From positions 124,001-188,000 of the forward strand of contig JAJVIM010000005.1 in the NCBI GenBank assembly GCA_022071955.1: DNA of 64,000 bases, read 5' to 3'. Source of the DNA: Anaerolineae bacterium (lineage in GTDB: Bacteria > Chloroflexota > Anaerolineae > 4572-78 > J111). Below the pieces are notes generated by a model. That model made no database searches and was not told where the DNA came from. It saw only the letters and a program-made list of their open reading frames with translations. Shown piece by piece: positions 1 to 7,833 of the stretch (positions are counted from its first letter, which is position 1; every line of letters begins with the position of its first letter). A program made the position numbers and the translations under genes.

Positions 1-8
1 CCCAACTA

Positions 9-236
9 ATGACACAAAAACAACTTTTTGTTACTCTGGTCGCCATGATGATGGCTTTGCTGGCGGCAGCTTGCAGCACTGCCTCCGCCGGCACCTCAAC
101 GGCTCCGGCCGCTCAAATCCCGGAGATAACCATCAAAGCCGACGACTATTCGTTTGACGCCCCCGATCAAATCGAGGCCGGGCTGGTCAAAGTCAATCTG
201 GTTAATAACGGTCAGGAACCGCATCGTCGGCAATGA
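9..236 (+). pseudogene. Truncated lipoprotein (cupredoxin-like N-terminus)
   Basis: A 75-codon reading frame opens with a clear lipoprotein signal peptide: a hydrophobic stretch ending in the lipobox LLAAACS. A low-complexity Ser/Ala/Thr linker follows, then the start of a beta-sandwich (EITIKADDYSFDAPDQIEAG, then VKVNLVNNGQEPH) of the kind seen in secreted cupredoxin-like proteins, where EPHH-type motifs lead into the metal-binding core. The frame stops three residues after EPH, where the DNA becomes the 3'-truncated end of an antisense rbsD. The real gene was probably about twice as long and was cut by a deletion or rearrangement. The signal peptide is clear; the domain assignment is an inference from the short remaining segment. 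Confidence 0.6.
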
Positions 237-420
237 AGGCATCGCTGATGGCGCTCAAAACCGTTACCAAATCCGGCACATCCTGGGTGATCGCCAGGTC
301 TACCCGCCAGGCCGTGGTGGGGATGGGGAAGCCGGCGTCACAAACAATCATCAAATCGCCGTGCCCCAGCGAAGCGATGGCGTGATTGAGTTCTGAGTTG
401 AGTAATTTACCACGTTTCAT
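226..420 (-). pseudogene. rbsD: RbsD (D-ribose pyranase) N-terminal fragment
   Basis: On the minus strand an ATG at 420, with an AAGGAG ribosome binding site just upstream, opens a frame starting MKRGKLLNSELNHAIASLGH and continuing VCDAGFPIP. This is the conserved N-terminus of D-ribose pyranase, which interconverts ribopyranose and ribofuranose. Similarity runs to about residue 65 and stops near position 226-232, where the sequence becomes the truncated lipoprotein gene; the frame then ends after a few unrelated residues. RbsD is normally about 130-150 residues, so more than half is missing. It lies directly downstream of the rbsK remnant in normal operon order. Confidence 0.75.
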
Positions 421-434
421 GATATACGGTCTCC

Positions 435-911
435 TTAAGCGGTATGGGCTGCATAAAATTGATCAACCTGCGCTTTGGCGCCCAGCGAGGGAATAACCCC
501 CAGTTTGGTGCAGGCAATGGCCCCGGCGCAGGCCGCATAACGAACCGCGTCGGGCAGCGGCCAACCGGCAGCCAGCGCCACCGCCAGCCCGGAGTTGAAG
601 GCATCGCCCGCGCCGGTGGTGTCAACCACGGTGGCCAGCCGGTCGGTTTTGATCAGGTAGGTGGTGTCTACCCCTTCGCGGGCGTACAGGTCGGTGGCAA
701 TTTCGCCCAGTTTATCCTGGCCGATGATGCCGGCAAAGTAAGAGTTGGCCCCCAGCCGGGCCGTGCCCACGGCCTGATTGGAGCCTTTGCCGCCCGGCCC
801 CATATCAAAATCTGAGCCAAGCAGCGTTTCGCCAAACACGGGCATGTGGCTGGTTCTGAGCGTCATGCCAACGGCAAAGCTGCCCACCACGGTGATAATT
901 GGTTTTGACAT
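435..911 (-). pseudogene. rbsK: Ribokinase with in-frame internal deletion
   Basis: The frame starts at ATG 911 with AAAGGGG upstream and encodes 158 residues; ribokinases are about 300. Residues 1-93 match the normal N-terminus, including the substrate-binding MGPGGKGSNQAV segment and an intact IGQD. The sequence then jumps from KTDRLAT directly to VVDTTGAGDAFNSGLA, the anion-hole and catalytic-base motif near the C-terminus, and ends normally. About 150 central residues are gone with the frame preserved. The catalytic Asp of GAGD remains, but the core of the sheet and much of the ATP site are absent, so activity is unlikely. It sits between the rbsA and rbsD remnants. Confidence 0.8.
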
Positions 912-927
912 AAAAAACCCCTTTGTT

Positions 928-1125
928 TTATGCTGAATTCAGATGGATGTTTTGGCCCATCGCGCAGGCCAGAATTGGTTCTTCCGCGGCGTTGCTGCGC
1001 TGAAAATGGCCGGTTATTGTACCTTGATACAGTACCAAAATCCGGTCGCATTGGCCAATCAACTCCGGCAACTCCGATGACACAATCAGAATGGCCACGC
1101 CGGCGGCGGCCAGTTCTTGTAAAAT
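928..1125 (-). pseudogene. rbsA: RbsA-type sugar ABC ATPase, 3' fragment
   Basis: The minus strand carries an open frame without a start, ending at TAA 928-930. It reads ILQELAAAGVAILIVSSELP, continues with ELIGQCDRILVLYQG, and ends MGQNIHLNSA. This is the extreme C-terminus of the ribose/galactose importer ATPase (RbsA/MglA type), covering the post-Walker-B switch region onward. Only about 65 of some 500 codons remain. Similarity breaks at about 1126, shortly before the transposase remnant. With rbsK and rbsD it gives the usual A-K-D order of a ribose operon, each member damaged. Confidence 0.75.
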
Positions 1126-1142
1126 GGAACTAAAAGAAACTA

Positions 1143-1568
1143 ATGGGCCAGACCAATGAACTTGACCCCACTCGCTTGCCCGTGATTTATGTTGTCGCCC
1201 TGTACTGGCAACGGTGGCGAATTGAAGACGCCTATAAACTGGTCAAACGACTGCTGGGCTTGGCTAACTTCTGGGTCGGTTCAGAAAATGGGGTCACCCT
1301 CCAGCTGTGGGCCACCTGGTTGCTCTATACCGTCCTGGTTGATTTGAGCGATGAAGTGGCCGGTCAACTGGGTGTGCCTCTGACTGACATCTCGTTGGAA
1401 ATGGTCTAGCGCTCTTTTTATTTCTGTGTGACCGCCATCCATCGGGGTGACGCTACCGACCCGGTCAGTCATCTGGTGACCAACGTCAAATTGTTCGGTT
1501 TGATTAAACGTAAACGAAAACCTCCTGCTTTGTCTCTACTCAATTTGACAATTCTTGATAGCCCTTAA
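1143..1568 (+). pseudogene. IS4-family transposase, C-terminal remnant
   Basis: The frame contains YWQRWRIEDAYKLVK, which fits the IS4-family YREK signature (Y-x2-R-x3-E-x6-K) exactly, followed by RLLGLANFWVGSENG and a hydrophobic stretch. An in-frame TAG at 1407-1409 interrupts it. The same frame then continues to TAA at 1566-1568 with plausible transposase C-terminus (basic GLIKRKRKPP). The N-terminal two thirds with the first two catalytic Asp residues is missing. No terminal inverted repeats or target duplications were recognised. It is a decayed insertion sequence, possibly the agent of the neighbouring deletions. Confidence 0.75.
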
Positions 1569-1680
1569 CCTGTAACGGATGGTGTTATTGGGTAACAACC
1601 ATCTTTGACATTGGCCCTCTCTTCTGTTAAAATCGGGCCACCACACCGGAACTTTTGTTCTGGTTACCAGGAGTGATTTT

Positions 1681-2553
1681 ATGCGTGTTGCCCTTAAACG
1701 TTTCATCGCTGTGGCGTTGCTTCTGCTTGGCTCGCTGGCGTGCGCCGGGGTCGGTGAGTTGCCATCAGTGCCAACGCCAACGGCTGCCTCTCCGCCGCCA
1801 GCCGTACCGGCCAAGCCACCTAAAGCGCCCGGTCTCACGCCGCCGGGTAATTTGCAGAGTGCAGCGGTGGCCCGGGTGATTGATGGTGATACCATCGAGC
1901 TGGTTGACGGCCGGCGGGTGCGGTATATTGGCATCAACACCCCCGAAAGGGATCAGCCGTACTACAAAGAAGCCACCGACTCCAACCGGCAGTTGGTTGC
2001 GGGCAAACAAATACAGCTTGAATTTGATGTTGATACGTTTGACCAGTACGGCCGAACACTGGCTTATGTTTGGGTCGATGGGCTGCTGGCCAATTTAGAG
2101 ATTGTCCGGCGTGGTTTTGCCAATGTTTATACAGTCCCGCCTAATGTGCGCTATGAAGCCAATTTTCGCGCCGCCGAGCAGGACGCTCGTAAGGCCAGTC
2201 GCGGGTTGTGGGCCGGAGCCGGCTTGCCGCTGAAAATTTTGCAGATTCATGCCAACGCTCCCGGCAACGATAATGAGAATCCCAATGGGGAATGGGTTGA
2301 AATTGCCAACCAGGGAGCGTCGCCTGTTTCTATGCGTGGGTTCACGTTAAAGGACGAGGCCAACCATATTTACAAATTTGGTGATTTCACCCTGCCACCG
2401 GGAGTGCAATTCAAATTATTCTCCGGGGTGGGCCGAGACACCTCAACCAAATTGTACTGGGGACTGGTGAACGACAGTGTTTGGAACAACAACTCCGATA
2501 CGGCATTTTTGCGAGATGCCACCGGGGCGCTGGTGGATAGTTACACCTACTAA
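1681..2553 (+). CDS. Secreted thermonuclease-like lipoprotein with lamin-tail domain
   Basis: A 290-residue protein with an N-terminal lipoprotein signal peptide (lipobox near GSLACAG) and a Pro/Ala/Thr linker to about residue 55. A staphylococcal nuclease (SNase) domain covers about residues 60-180: it has ARVIDGDTIEL, the RYIGINTPE loop with the catalytic Arg-type motif, and YGRTLAYVWVDG. The C-terminal 100 residues (LKILQIHANAPGNDNE, GEWVEIANQGASPV, FTLKDEANHIYKF) form a lamin-tail (LTD) beta-sandwich, common in bacterial extracellular nucleases. It probably degrades extracellular nucleic acid at the cell surface. It appears monocistronic, with a strong terminator overlapping its stop codon. 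ATG 1681 is preceded by an AGGAG about 8 bases upstream. Confidence 0.85.
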   Translation: MRVALKRFIAVALLLLGSLACAGVGELPSVPTPTAASPPPAVPAKPPKAPGLTPPGNLQSAAVARVIDGDTIELVDGRRVRYIGINTPERDQPYYKEATDSNRQLVAGKQIQLEFDVDTFDQYGRTLAYVWVDGLLANLEIVRRGFANVYTVPPNVRYEANFRAAEQDARKASRGLWAGAGLPLKILQIHANAPGNDNENPNGEWVEIANQGASPVSMRGFTLKDEANHIYKFGDFTLPPGVQFKLFSGVGRDTSTKLYWGLVNDSVWNNNSDTAFLRDATGALVDSYTY

Positions 2554-2583
2554 AAAAGCCGGGGCGCGCGCCCCGGCTTTTTT
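2552..2583 (+). terminator. Rho-independent terminator after the nuclease gene
   Basis: A perfect inverted repeat (arms 2558-2567 and 2568-2577, GCCGGGGCGC and its complement) is flanked by an A6 run on the left and a T6 run on the right (to 2583). It begins inside the TAA stop codon of the thermonuclease gene. The flanking A and T runs make it potentially bidirectional. Confidence 0.9.
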
Positions 2584-3018
2584 ACTGTTCAATTGAGAGT
2601 AGTAGTATGAAGTTTTTACTATATTATGACAAGGTAACTCGACGTAATGTTAGTTTTATAGGGTAAAATTACCAAAAAACCTGTATTTTCAAAACTTCTA
2701 ACCAAGTTCTAATGCTATTCAAACCGAATTCTTATGTGATTTGACTTCAAATGTGTTACAATTCAAACACGCGGATTTCTTGAAACAGATACCTTTTCTC
2801 CCCTTTCAAACAGTTACCCCTGATTTTGATCGTTCTTTCCCTTAAAAACTTTTACCTCTCTATGAGTTTGCCAGCGATAGGAGGTGGTAGGGGTTATGAT
2901 CAAAAAGCGTCAGGTTTGGTTAAGGTTCTGTTATCAGAGAGGTGCTTGGAGGTGAGGGGCGCGTAGCGAAGTGTAAAACAGCAAAACAACATTCAGAGTT
3001 ACATTCTTAAAATAAGAT

Positions 3019-3139
3019 CGAGCTGACCCCGGTTAAGAAGCCAGCTCGTCTCGCGGAAATCAGACCAAAACACTGCCGAAATGTTTATTAGCGGTAAACA
3101 TTTCGGGGCATCACGACTGCGTTTTTTTACGCAGACGTG
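3019..3139 (+). ncRNA. Structured RNA element with three consecutive hairpins (class unknown)
   Basis: Three inverted repeats stand in series. The first has 7-bp arms, 3019-3025 and 3042-3048. The second is a perfect 12-bp stem, 3076-3087 (CCGAAATGTTTA) with 3095-3106, and a 7-base loop. The third has arms 3117-3122 (CTGCGT) and 3129-3134 around a T-only loop, extended by four more pairs (3112-3115 with 3136-3139) across an A/A mismatch. No long T tract follows, so simple termination is not obvious, and no known riboswitch family was recognised. Strand is assumed from the downstream genes. Confidence 0.45.
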
Positions 3140-3293
3140 CTACTGCTTTGAATCCGATTTTTTTTATTATAACAAACGGACAATGAAATGTCAATTAAAT
3201 GAAAATTAAGGAATTTTCATAAATTAAGTATTTATGTAAAGAAAGTAGCGCTAATTATTGGTGACAACCGTATAGCCGTTTGACGCTGGTGTC

Positions 3294-3344
3294 AGGCAGG
3301 GTAATGCCCCTGCCTGTTGCTTTGGCAGACCGGGTTGTGTCTGC
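3294..3344 (+). other. Two adjacent hairpins upstream of the NusG-like gene
   Basis: Arms 3294-3301 (AGGCAGGG) and 3308-3315 make a perfect 8-bp stem with a 6-base loop. They are followed by 3325-3330 (GCAGAC) and 3339-3344 around an 8-base loop. They could belong to a transcribed leader acting with the NusG-family protein, or be unrelated. Confidence 0.35.
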
Positions 3345-3376
3345 ATAGGTTTTTCAGTTGCTCTGTCACCTAAAGA

Positions 3377-3406
3377 TTGTCAATTATAGTTTTTAGAACT
3401 TATGAA
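3377..3406 (+). promoter_or_regulatory. Candidate sigma-70 promoter for the antiterminator gene
   Basis: TTGTCA at 3377-3382 (five of six to the -35 consensus) and TATGAA at 3401-3406 (four of six to -10) are 18 bases apart. Transcription would start near 3413, about 35 bases before ATG 3447. The match is ordinary for AT-rich DNA, so this is only a candidate. Confidence 0.3.
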
Positions 3407-3446
3407 CAGAATGCCGTTTTAGGCATTGGGGGGGAGTAAGTTCAGA

Positions 3447-4019
3447 ATGAAACAATGGTATACCCTATATACCAAACCAAATGCTGAGTATCAAGTCGCT
3501 GCAGTTTTACAGCAGCGCGATATTGAGATATTTCTGCCCGAGATTGAGACTCAACCGGCGAGTCGGCTTAGCAATAGAAAACCATTTTTCCCCTGTTACT
3601 TATTTATGAATATTGACTTTGAAACTGTGGGAATCTCTCTGGTGCAGTGGACGCCAGGCTTACGTCGGATTGTGACTCTTGGCGGTCAACCTGTGCCTTT
3701 GCCGTGCAAAATAATCCAGCTCATCCGGCGCAAGCTGGAAGAGATCCGAGCTCAGGGTGGGCCACCACCGCACTCGTTTAATCAGGGTGATCTCGTTTAT
3801 ATCACTGATGGCCCGTTTCAGAACATGCTGGCAGTTTTTGATGGCCCTACTACACCGGCTAAGCGTGTGCAAGTTCTACTTGATATTTTAGGGCACGCGG
3901 GCCGGGTTCATGTGGATGCGGCTGATCTAAAGAAAGCCCCCGCTGAGGTTGATCCACTGCCACCCAGGCGGCAGCGCAGAACCCGGGGGCGGGGACGCCC
4001 GATAAGGGGAACAGCCTGA
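3447..4019 (+). CDS. NusG/RfaH-family transcription antiterminator
   Basis: A 190-residue protein with an NGN domain at the N-terminus (QWYTLYTKPNAEYQVAAVLQ, then FFPCYLFMNIDF and TPGLRRIVTLGGQPVPL). A KOW-type segment covers about residues 110-160 (FNQGDLVYITDGPFQNMLAV), followed by a very basic Arg/Pro tail. Specialised NusG paralogues of this sort (RfaH, UpxY, LoaP) ride RNA polymerase through long polysaccharide or antibiotic operons and suppress termination. Its place as the first gene before a giant same-strand surface-sugar cluster fits that role. ATG 3447 is chosen because GGGGGGAG lies about 11 bases upstream; a TTG at 3426 would swallow that site. A 7-bp hairpin (4006-4012 with 4025-4031) spans the stop codon. 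Confidence 0.8.
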   Translation: MKQWYTLYTKPNAEYQVAAVLQQRDIEIFLPEIETQPASRLSNRKPFFPCYLFMNIDFETVGISLVQWTPGLRRIVTLGGQPVPLPCKIIQLIRRKLEEIRAQGGPPPHSFNQGDLVYITDGPFQNMLAVFDGPTTPAKRVQVLLDILGHAGRVHVDAADLKKAPAEVDPLPPRRQRRTRGRGRPIRGTA

Positions 4020-4225
4020 TACTGGTTCCCCCTTGGTAAGTTGTTAAATTGACGGCAAATTTCAAACGCTTTCTGTTGTAGCTTTTGCTCCGGATTGTGA
4101 TCATACTATGTATTTATCCCCGGTACTCAACGTGCCTCGGGCGGCGGAGCCTGCCCATGTAGAAACCATAATATCAATAACAAAATTCAAGTACTATCAT
4201 TTGTTGCAAGGCCAGAGGGTGTAAA

Positions 4226-5659
4226 TTGAAATTACTCAGGCTGTGCGCTTGTGGTCTGGTTCTGGTGTTACTGGGCCAAATACCATTGATCAATAACAAC
4301 GAGCCGGTGCGCGCGATAGCCCAAACTGCGCTTGAAGGATGGGCGCCATTAACGCTGATTTACACCAGTTCATATATTGACCGGCCCGTTTTGGCTCCGG
4401 ATCTGTCGGGAGCGCTCCATGTGCTGTGGTGGGGACAAATACCCGATCAGGGCGCAGATACTCCCCCGGTCATAATGTATATGCGCTGGGACGGCAAACA
4501 GTGGACGGAGCCTACAGATGTGATTGTGGGACTGGGCGGTGGACAGGCAAAATTACCGGAAGCGCTGGTAGATGCAAGCGGTACGTTACATGTGGTTTGG
4601 GCTGGCCCTCAGCTTTTTTACAGTACGGCGCCGGCCTGGGCGGCCGAAGACCCCCACAATTGGTCAGCGCCTCGGGAAATTGGCAACGGTCAAACCATAC
4701 TTACACCCGATGGCATGGCTATGGCCCCGGATGGTTCCTTGCATGTGGTATTTGCGGTAGGTAGTAGTGGCGAAATTCATCATACCGCGTTAACCGCCGA
4801 TAATCAGAATTGGGCTTTACCGCAATCAATTTACCTGGCCCCTTCAAATAGAACAACTTTATTCTCTCGACTGGCTATTGATTCTCATGGAAACTTGCAC
4901 GCGGTTTGGACCGAAGCGCCTCGCCCGGATGGTTATCCGCCGCTGGGGGTTTTATATTCACGGTCTACTGATGGCGGTTTGAATTGGTCACAGGCGGTTG
5001 AGTTGGCGGGCGCCGGTTATGGTGAAGGCACAATCGTTGTGGCGCCCGATGATACCCTCCATCTGGTGTATAACGGCCAGGCCGGGATAGAGGGCAGATA
5101 TCATCGTTTTTCTACCGACGGTGGCCTGACCTGGTCGGATCGCGTGCCGGTAATGCCTCCTGATACGGGCGGGTTGACCGGACACCCGGGTTTAGTTACC
5201 GATACTCGTAATGCACTCTATTTTCTGGGCAACGAGGCAACGTTCAGCGAGTGGCACGGCCGAAACTGGTCACCCCTCCAGGATTTGCGAGCTTTGACCT
5301 CTGAACAATTGGATTATATTGAACAGGCAACGCTCACAGTTGTTGGGGGCAATCAACTGCATGTTGTGTTCTGGGACGGTCGCGAGCGCCTGTGGCACAC
5401 CTGGCGCACCATTGACGCGCCAGCTCTTGCACCGTTACCCTATCCCACTGTTACGCCAACCCCAACATCAGTACCCACCCAAACCCCAACACCAGATCCA
5501 GTTTTGCCAACCACAACACCCCTGGCTATAGCGGCAATCGCAGAACTTCAACCGTCAGACATAGATGATCCATTTACGGCCTTGCTGATCAGTATTGGCC
5601 CCGGTATTTTGCTGGTGATTGGCGTTTTGTTAATTTCACTATTTCGACGCCGGGCTTAA
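4226..5659 (+). CDS. Secreted beta-propeller protein with Asp-box repeats and C-terminal anchor
   Basis: 477 residues: an N-terminal signal peptide, then a long region of about 40-residue repeats resembling sialidase/BNR propeller blades. Repeated phrases such as GALHVLWWG, GTLHVVWAG, GSLHVVFAV, GNLHAVWTE and DTLHLVYNG mark the blades, and two Asp-boxes (SRSTDGGLNWS and RFSTDGGLTWS) are present. A Thr/Pro linker (about residues 410-430) leads to a transmembrane helix and a basic RRR tail, so the propeller is held outside the cell. The catalytic Arg triad of true sialidases could not be established, so a binding or structural role is as likely as hydrolysis. The start is TTG 4226 with AGAGGG upstream. 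Confidence 0.7.
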   Translation: MKLLRLCACGLVLVLLGQIPLINNNEPVRAIAQTALEGWAPLTLIYTSSYIDRPVLAPDLSGALHVLWWGQIPDQGADTPPVIMYMRWDGKQWTEPTDVIVGLGGGQAKLPEALVDASGTLHVVWAGPQLFYSTAPAWAAEDPHNWSAPREIGNGQTILTPDGMAMAPDGSLHVVFAVGSSGEIHHTALTADNQNWALPQSIYLAPSNRTTLFSRLAIDSHGNLHAVWTEAPRPDGYPPLGVLYSRSTDGGLNWSQAVELAGAGYGEGTIVVAPDDTLHLVYNGQAGIEGRYHRFSTDGGLTWSDRVPVMPPDTGGLTGHPGLVTDTRNALYFLGNEATFSEWHGRNWSPLQDLRALTSEQLDYIEQATLTVVGGNQLHVVFWDGRERLWHTWRTIDAPALAPLPYPTVTPTPTSVPTQTPTPDPVLPTTTPLAIAAIAELQPSDIDDPFTALLISIGPGILLVIGVLLISLFRRRA

Positions 5660-5708
5660 CCAAGAAGTCAATATTCCGGAGTAAATTTTAGAATTTAACC
5701 AGGCTGAT

Positions 5709-6491
5709 ATGATCACACATTTGAAAGTCCTCTATACATATCGTGAGCTTTTGTGGATATGGACTTGGCGCAACGTGAAAGTACGTTACAAGCAATCGCT
5801 TTTGGGCGGTGGCTGGGCCATATTGCAGCCTCTTTCACTGATGGTACTTTTTAGCATTGTTTTTACTTATTTTGTAAGGATCCCTACGGACGGAGTCCCT
5901 TATCCCATTTTCTCCTACATTGCTTTATTGCCGTGGAGTTTTCTGGTCGCTTCGATCAGTTTTGGGGTGCCAAGCCTTGTTCAAAATTTGAATCTGGTAA
6001 CCAAGATTTACTTTCCCCGTGAGATATTGCCCGCCGCAGTGATTGTAGCCAGCTTGATAGATTTTTTGGTGGCTTCGTTGGTGCTGATTGGCATGATGAT
6101 ATTCTATCAGATTCAGCCCAGTATAACCTTGCTGGTAGTACCACTCCTTTTGGGGATTCAAATCCTTTTGCTGCTGGGTATAGTTCTCTTTGCGGCGGCG
6201 ATGAACGTGTTTTATCGTGATATAGGTTTTGTAGTACCTTTAGCCATTCAGCTTTGGATGTACGCCACACCTGTCATTTACCCGGCCAAGGCAGTCCCCG
6301 AGCGTTTTCGTGATTTGTATATGTTGAACCCGATGGCAATTCTAATAGAGGCTTTTCGCGCTGTCGCTTTACAGGGAATATGGCCTCACTGGGGGTATTT
6401 GGGACTTGCGTTTGGAATCTCGACGATCGTATTTTTATCGGGGTATTTCTACTTTAAGCGGGTAGAATGGCAATTTGCCGACATTATCTAA
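5709..6491 (+). CDS. Polysaccharide ABC transporter permease (Wzm/TagG type)
   Basis: 260 residues with six predicted membrane helices of the ABC-2 type. The N-terminus WTWRNVKVRYKQSLLGGGWA followed by ILQPLSLMVLF is the typical signature of O-antigen/teichoic-acid exporters, and FVVPLAIQLWMYATPVIYP is the conserved late motif. With the ATPase that starts 30 bases downstream it would export a lipid-linked glycan across the inner membrane. Length and order match Wzm-Wzt pairs. Confidence 0.88.
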   Translation: MITHLKVLYTYRELLWIWTWRNVKVRYKQSLLGGGWAILQPLSLMVLFSIVFTYFVRIPTDGVPYPIFSYIALLPWSFLVASISFGVPSLVQNLNLVTKIYFPREILPAAVIVASLIDFLVASLVLIGMMIFYQIQPSITLLVVPLLLGIQILLLLGIVLFAAAMNVFYRDIGFVVPLAIQLWMYATPVIYPAKAVPERFRDLYMLNPMAILIEAFRAVALQGIWPHWGYLGLAFGISTIVFLSGYFYFKRVEWQFADII

Positions 6492-6521
6492 CTTTAAACA
6501 ATAAAGGTGTTAGCAAAAAGT

Positions 6522-7754
6522 ATGTCTACACTTATCCACTTTGAGAATGTGTCTAAACGTTACCGCGTTGGGGCAGGGCACAAGAGCTTGCGTGAGGCAA
6601 TCCAGAATTGGCCTAAACGCCTGTTAAATATGCACCGGGGAGAGACAAATGGTCAATACATTTGGGCGCTTAAGGACGTTAATTTTGAGGTAAACAAAGG
6701 CGAAACCCTCGGCATTATTGGGCATAACGGGGCAGGCAAAACCACCATTCTGAAACTTCTGTCTCGAGTGGTACGGCCAACAGCCGGGAAAACTCGGGTG
6801 AATGGACGTGTGGCGGCGCTTATTGAGTTGGGTGCAGGGTTTCATCCAGAGCTTTCTGGCCGGGAAAATATCTATCTCAACGGAGTTATACTGGGGCTAA
6901 ATAAGAAGCAGATCAACAAAAAGTTTGATAGTATTGTCGCATTTGCAGAATTAGAGAAGTTTATTGACATGCCGGTTAAACGTTATTCATCGGGAATGTA
7001 TGCCCGGCTTGGCTTCTCGGTTGCTGCGCACGTTGACCCAGACATCCTTTTGGTAGATGAGGTGCTTGCGGTTGGTGATGCCGCCTTCCAGACCCGGTGT
7101 CTACAGCGAATTGCGGACCTGTCAAGGAATGGAACCAGGATAGTTTTTGTCTCTCATAATCTTGGGGCTATCCAAGAGGTTTGTAACCGCGCCATTTGGC
7201 TCGCGCAAGGCCAGATACAAGCCATAGATGAGCCAAAAGAAGTAATCCACCATTATTTGGACCACGTACGGCAGACTCAATTTGTCGACACTAACGTTTC
7301 ACCCAGTGGACATGGTTCTCGTCAAGGCAGCCTGGAGGCAATGATTACTGGCGTGACAATTCTGGATGCCGAGAATAGGGGAAAAAGCGTATTCACTACA
7401 GGGGAACCGATGCGGGTACGCATTTGTTACGAAGCGCGAACGCCGGTGCAAAGCCCTGTCTTCGGTGTTTCAATTTTTAGAAATGATGATTTGTACTGCT
7501 ATGGCACAAATACAAAGTGGGATGGTCAGGAAATAAGAATCATTCAGGGAACGGGCGCCGTAGAATTTTATATTCCTTCCCTTCCGCTGCTTTCAGGAAC
7601 ATATGCCCTTACTGTCGGGTTAATGGAGTCCCAGGCTATTGCCGCCTATGATTTTCATCACAAAGCGTATCCCTTTGAAGTTAGAGCACCCAGAAAGGAT
7701 TACGGCATCCTTTATGTTGAGCATCAGTGGATTCTTGATTGCGCCAACACCTAA
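6522..7754 (+). CDS. Polysaccharide ABC transporter ATPase with Wzt-type C-terminal domain
   Basis: 410 residues. Residues 1-240 are the nucleotide-binding domain: Walker A GHNGAGKTT, the shortened signature YSSGMYARLGFSVAAH and Walker B ILLVDEVLAVGD, all characteristic of the TagH/Wzt subgroup. Residues about 265-410 form a beta-rich domain (VTILDAENRGKSVFTTGEP, MRVRICYEA, ...FYIPSLPLLSGTYALTVGL) matching Wzt C-terminal glycan-recognition domains, which select the terminated chain for export. It pairs with the permease just upstream. ATG 6522 has AAAGGTG 12 bases upstream; a GTG at 6507 is an alternative. Confidence 0.88.
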   Translation: MSTLIHFENVSKRYRVGAGHKSLREAIQNWPKRLLNMHRGETNGQYIWALKDVNFEVNKGETLGIIGHNGAGKTTILKLLSRVVRPTAGKTRVNGRVAALIELGAGFHPELSGRENIYLNGVILGLNKKQINKKFDSIVAFAELEKFIDMPVKRYSSGMYARLGFSVAAHVDPDILLVDEVLAVGDAAFQTRCLQRIADLSRNGTRIVFVSHNLGAIQEVCNRAIWLAQGQIQAIDEPKEVIHHYLDHVRQTQFVDTNVSPSGHGSRQGSLEAMITGVTILDAENRGKSVFTTGEPMRVRICYEARTPVQSPVFGVSIFRNDDLYCYGTNTKWDGQEIRIIQGTGAVEFYIPSLPLLSGTYALTVGLMESQAIAAYDFHHKAYPFEVRAPRKDYGILYVEHQWILDCANT

Positions 7755-7833
7755 AACCTCGTCACAATCACTTTGAGCGCGCAAAAACTCATAAGGATTT
7801 AAGGGTAACCCAAAACGCGTGCGGAGAAGTAAC

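Larger units (their letters stand above)
2584..3446. other. Long gene-free region before the antiterminator gene
   Basis: About 860 bases without a credible coding frame, AT-rich at 2590-2860 and 3140-3260. It contains three strong hairpins at 3019-3139, two more at 3294-3344 and a possible sigma-70 promoter just before the NusG-like gene; these are listed separately. No tRNA, known riboswitch consensus or repeat array was recognised. Its position ahead of a NusG-family gene and some 60 kb of same-strand surface-polysaccharide genes suggests it is the control region of the locus. Confidence 0.5.

Noticed and set aside
2584..3446. tRNA or known riboswitch in the gene-free region
   Set aside because: No cloverleaf with a T-loop GTTCGA-type motif and no match to cobalamin, c-di-GMP, SAM, TPP or similar core sequences that I could recognise.
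4226..5659. True sialidase assignment
   Set aside because: Two Asp-boxes are visible but the Arg triad and catalytic Tyr/Glu pair could not be placed, so it was called only a beta-propeller protein.
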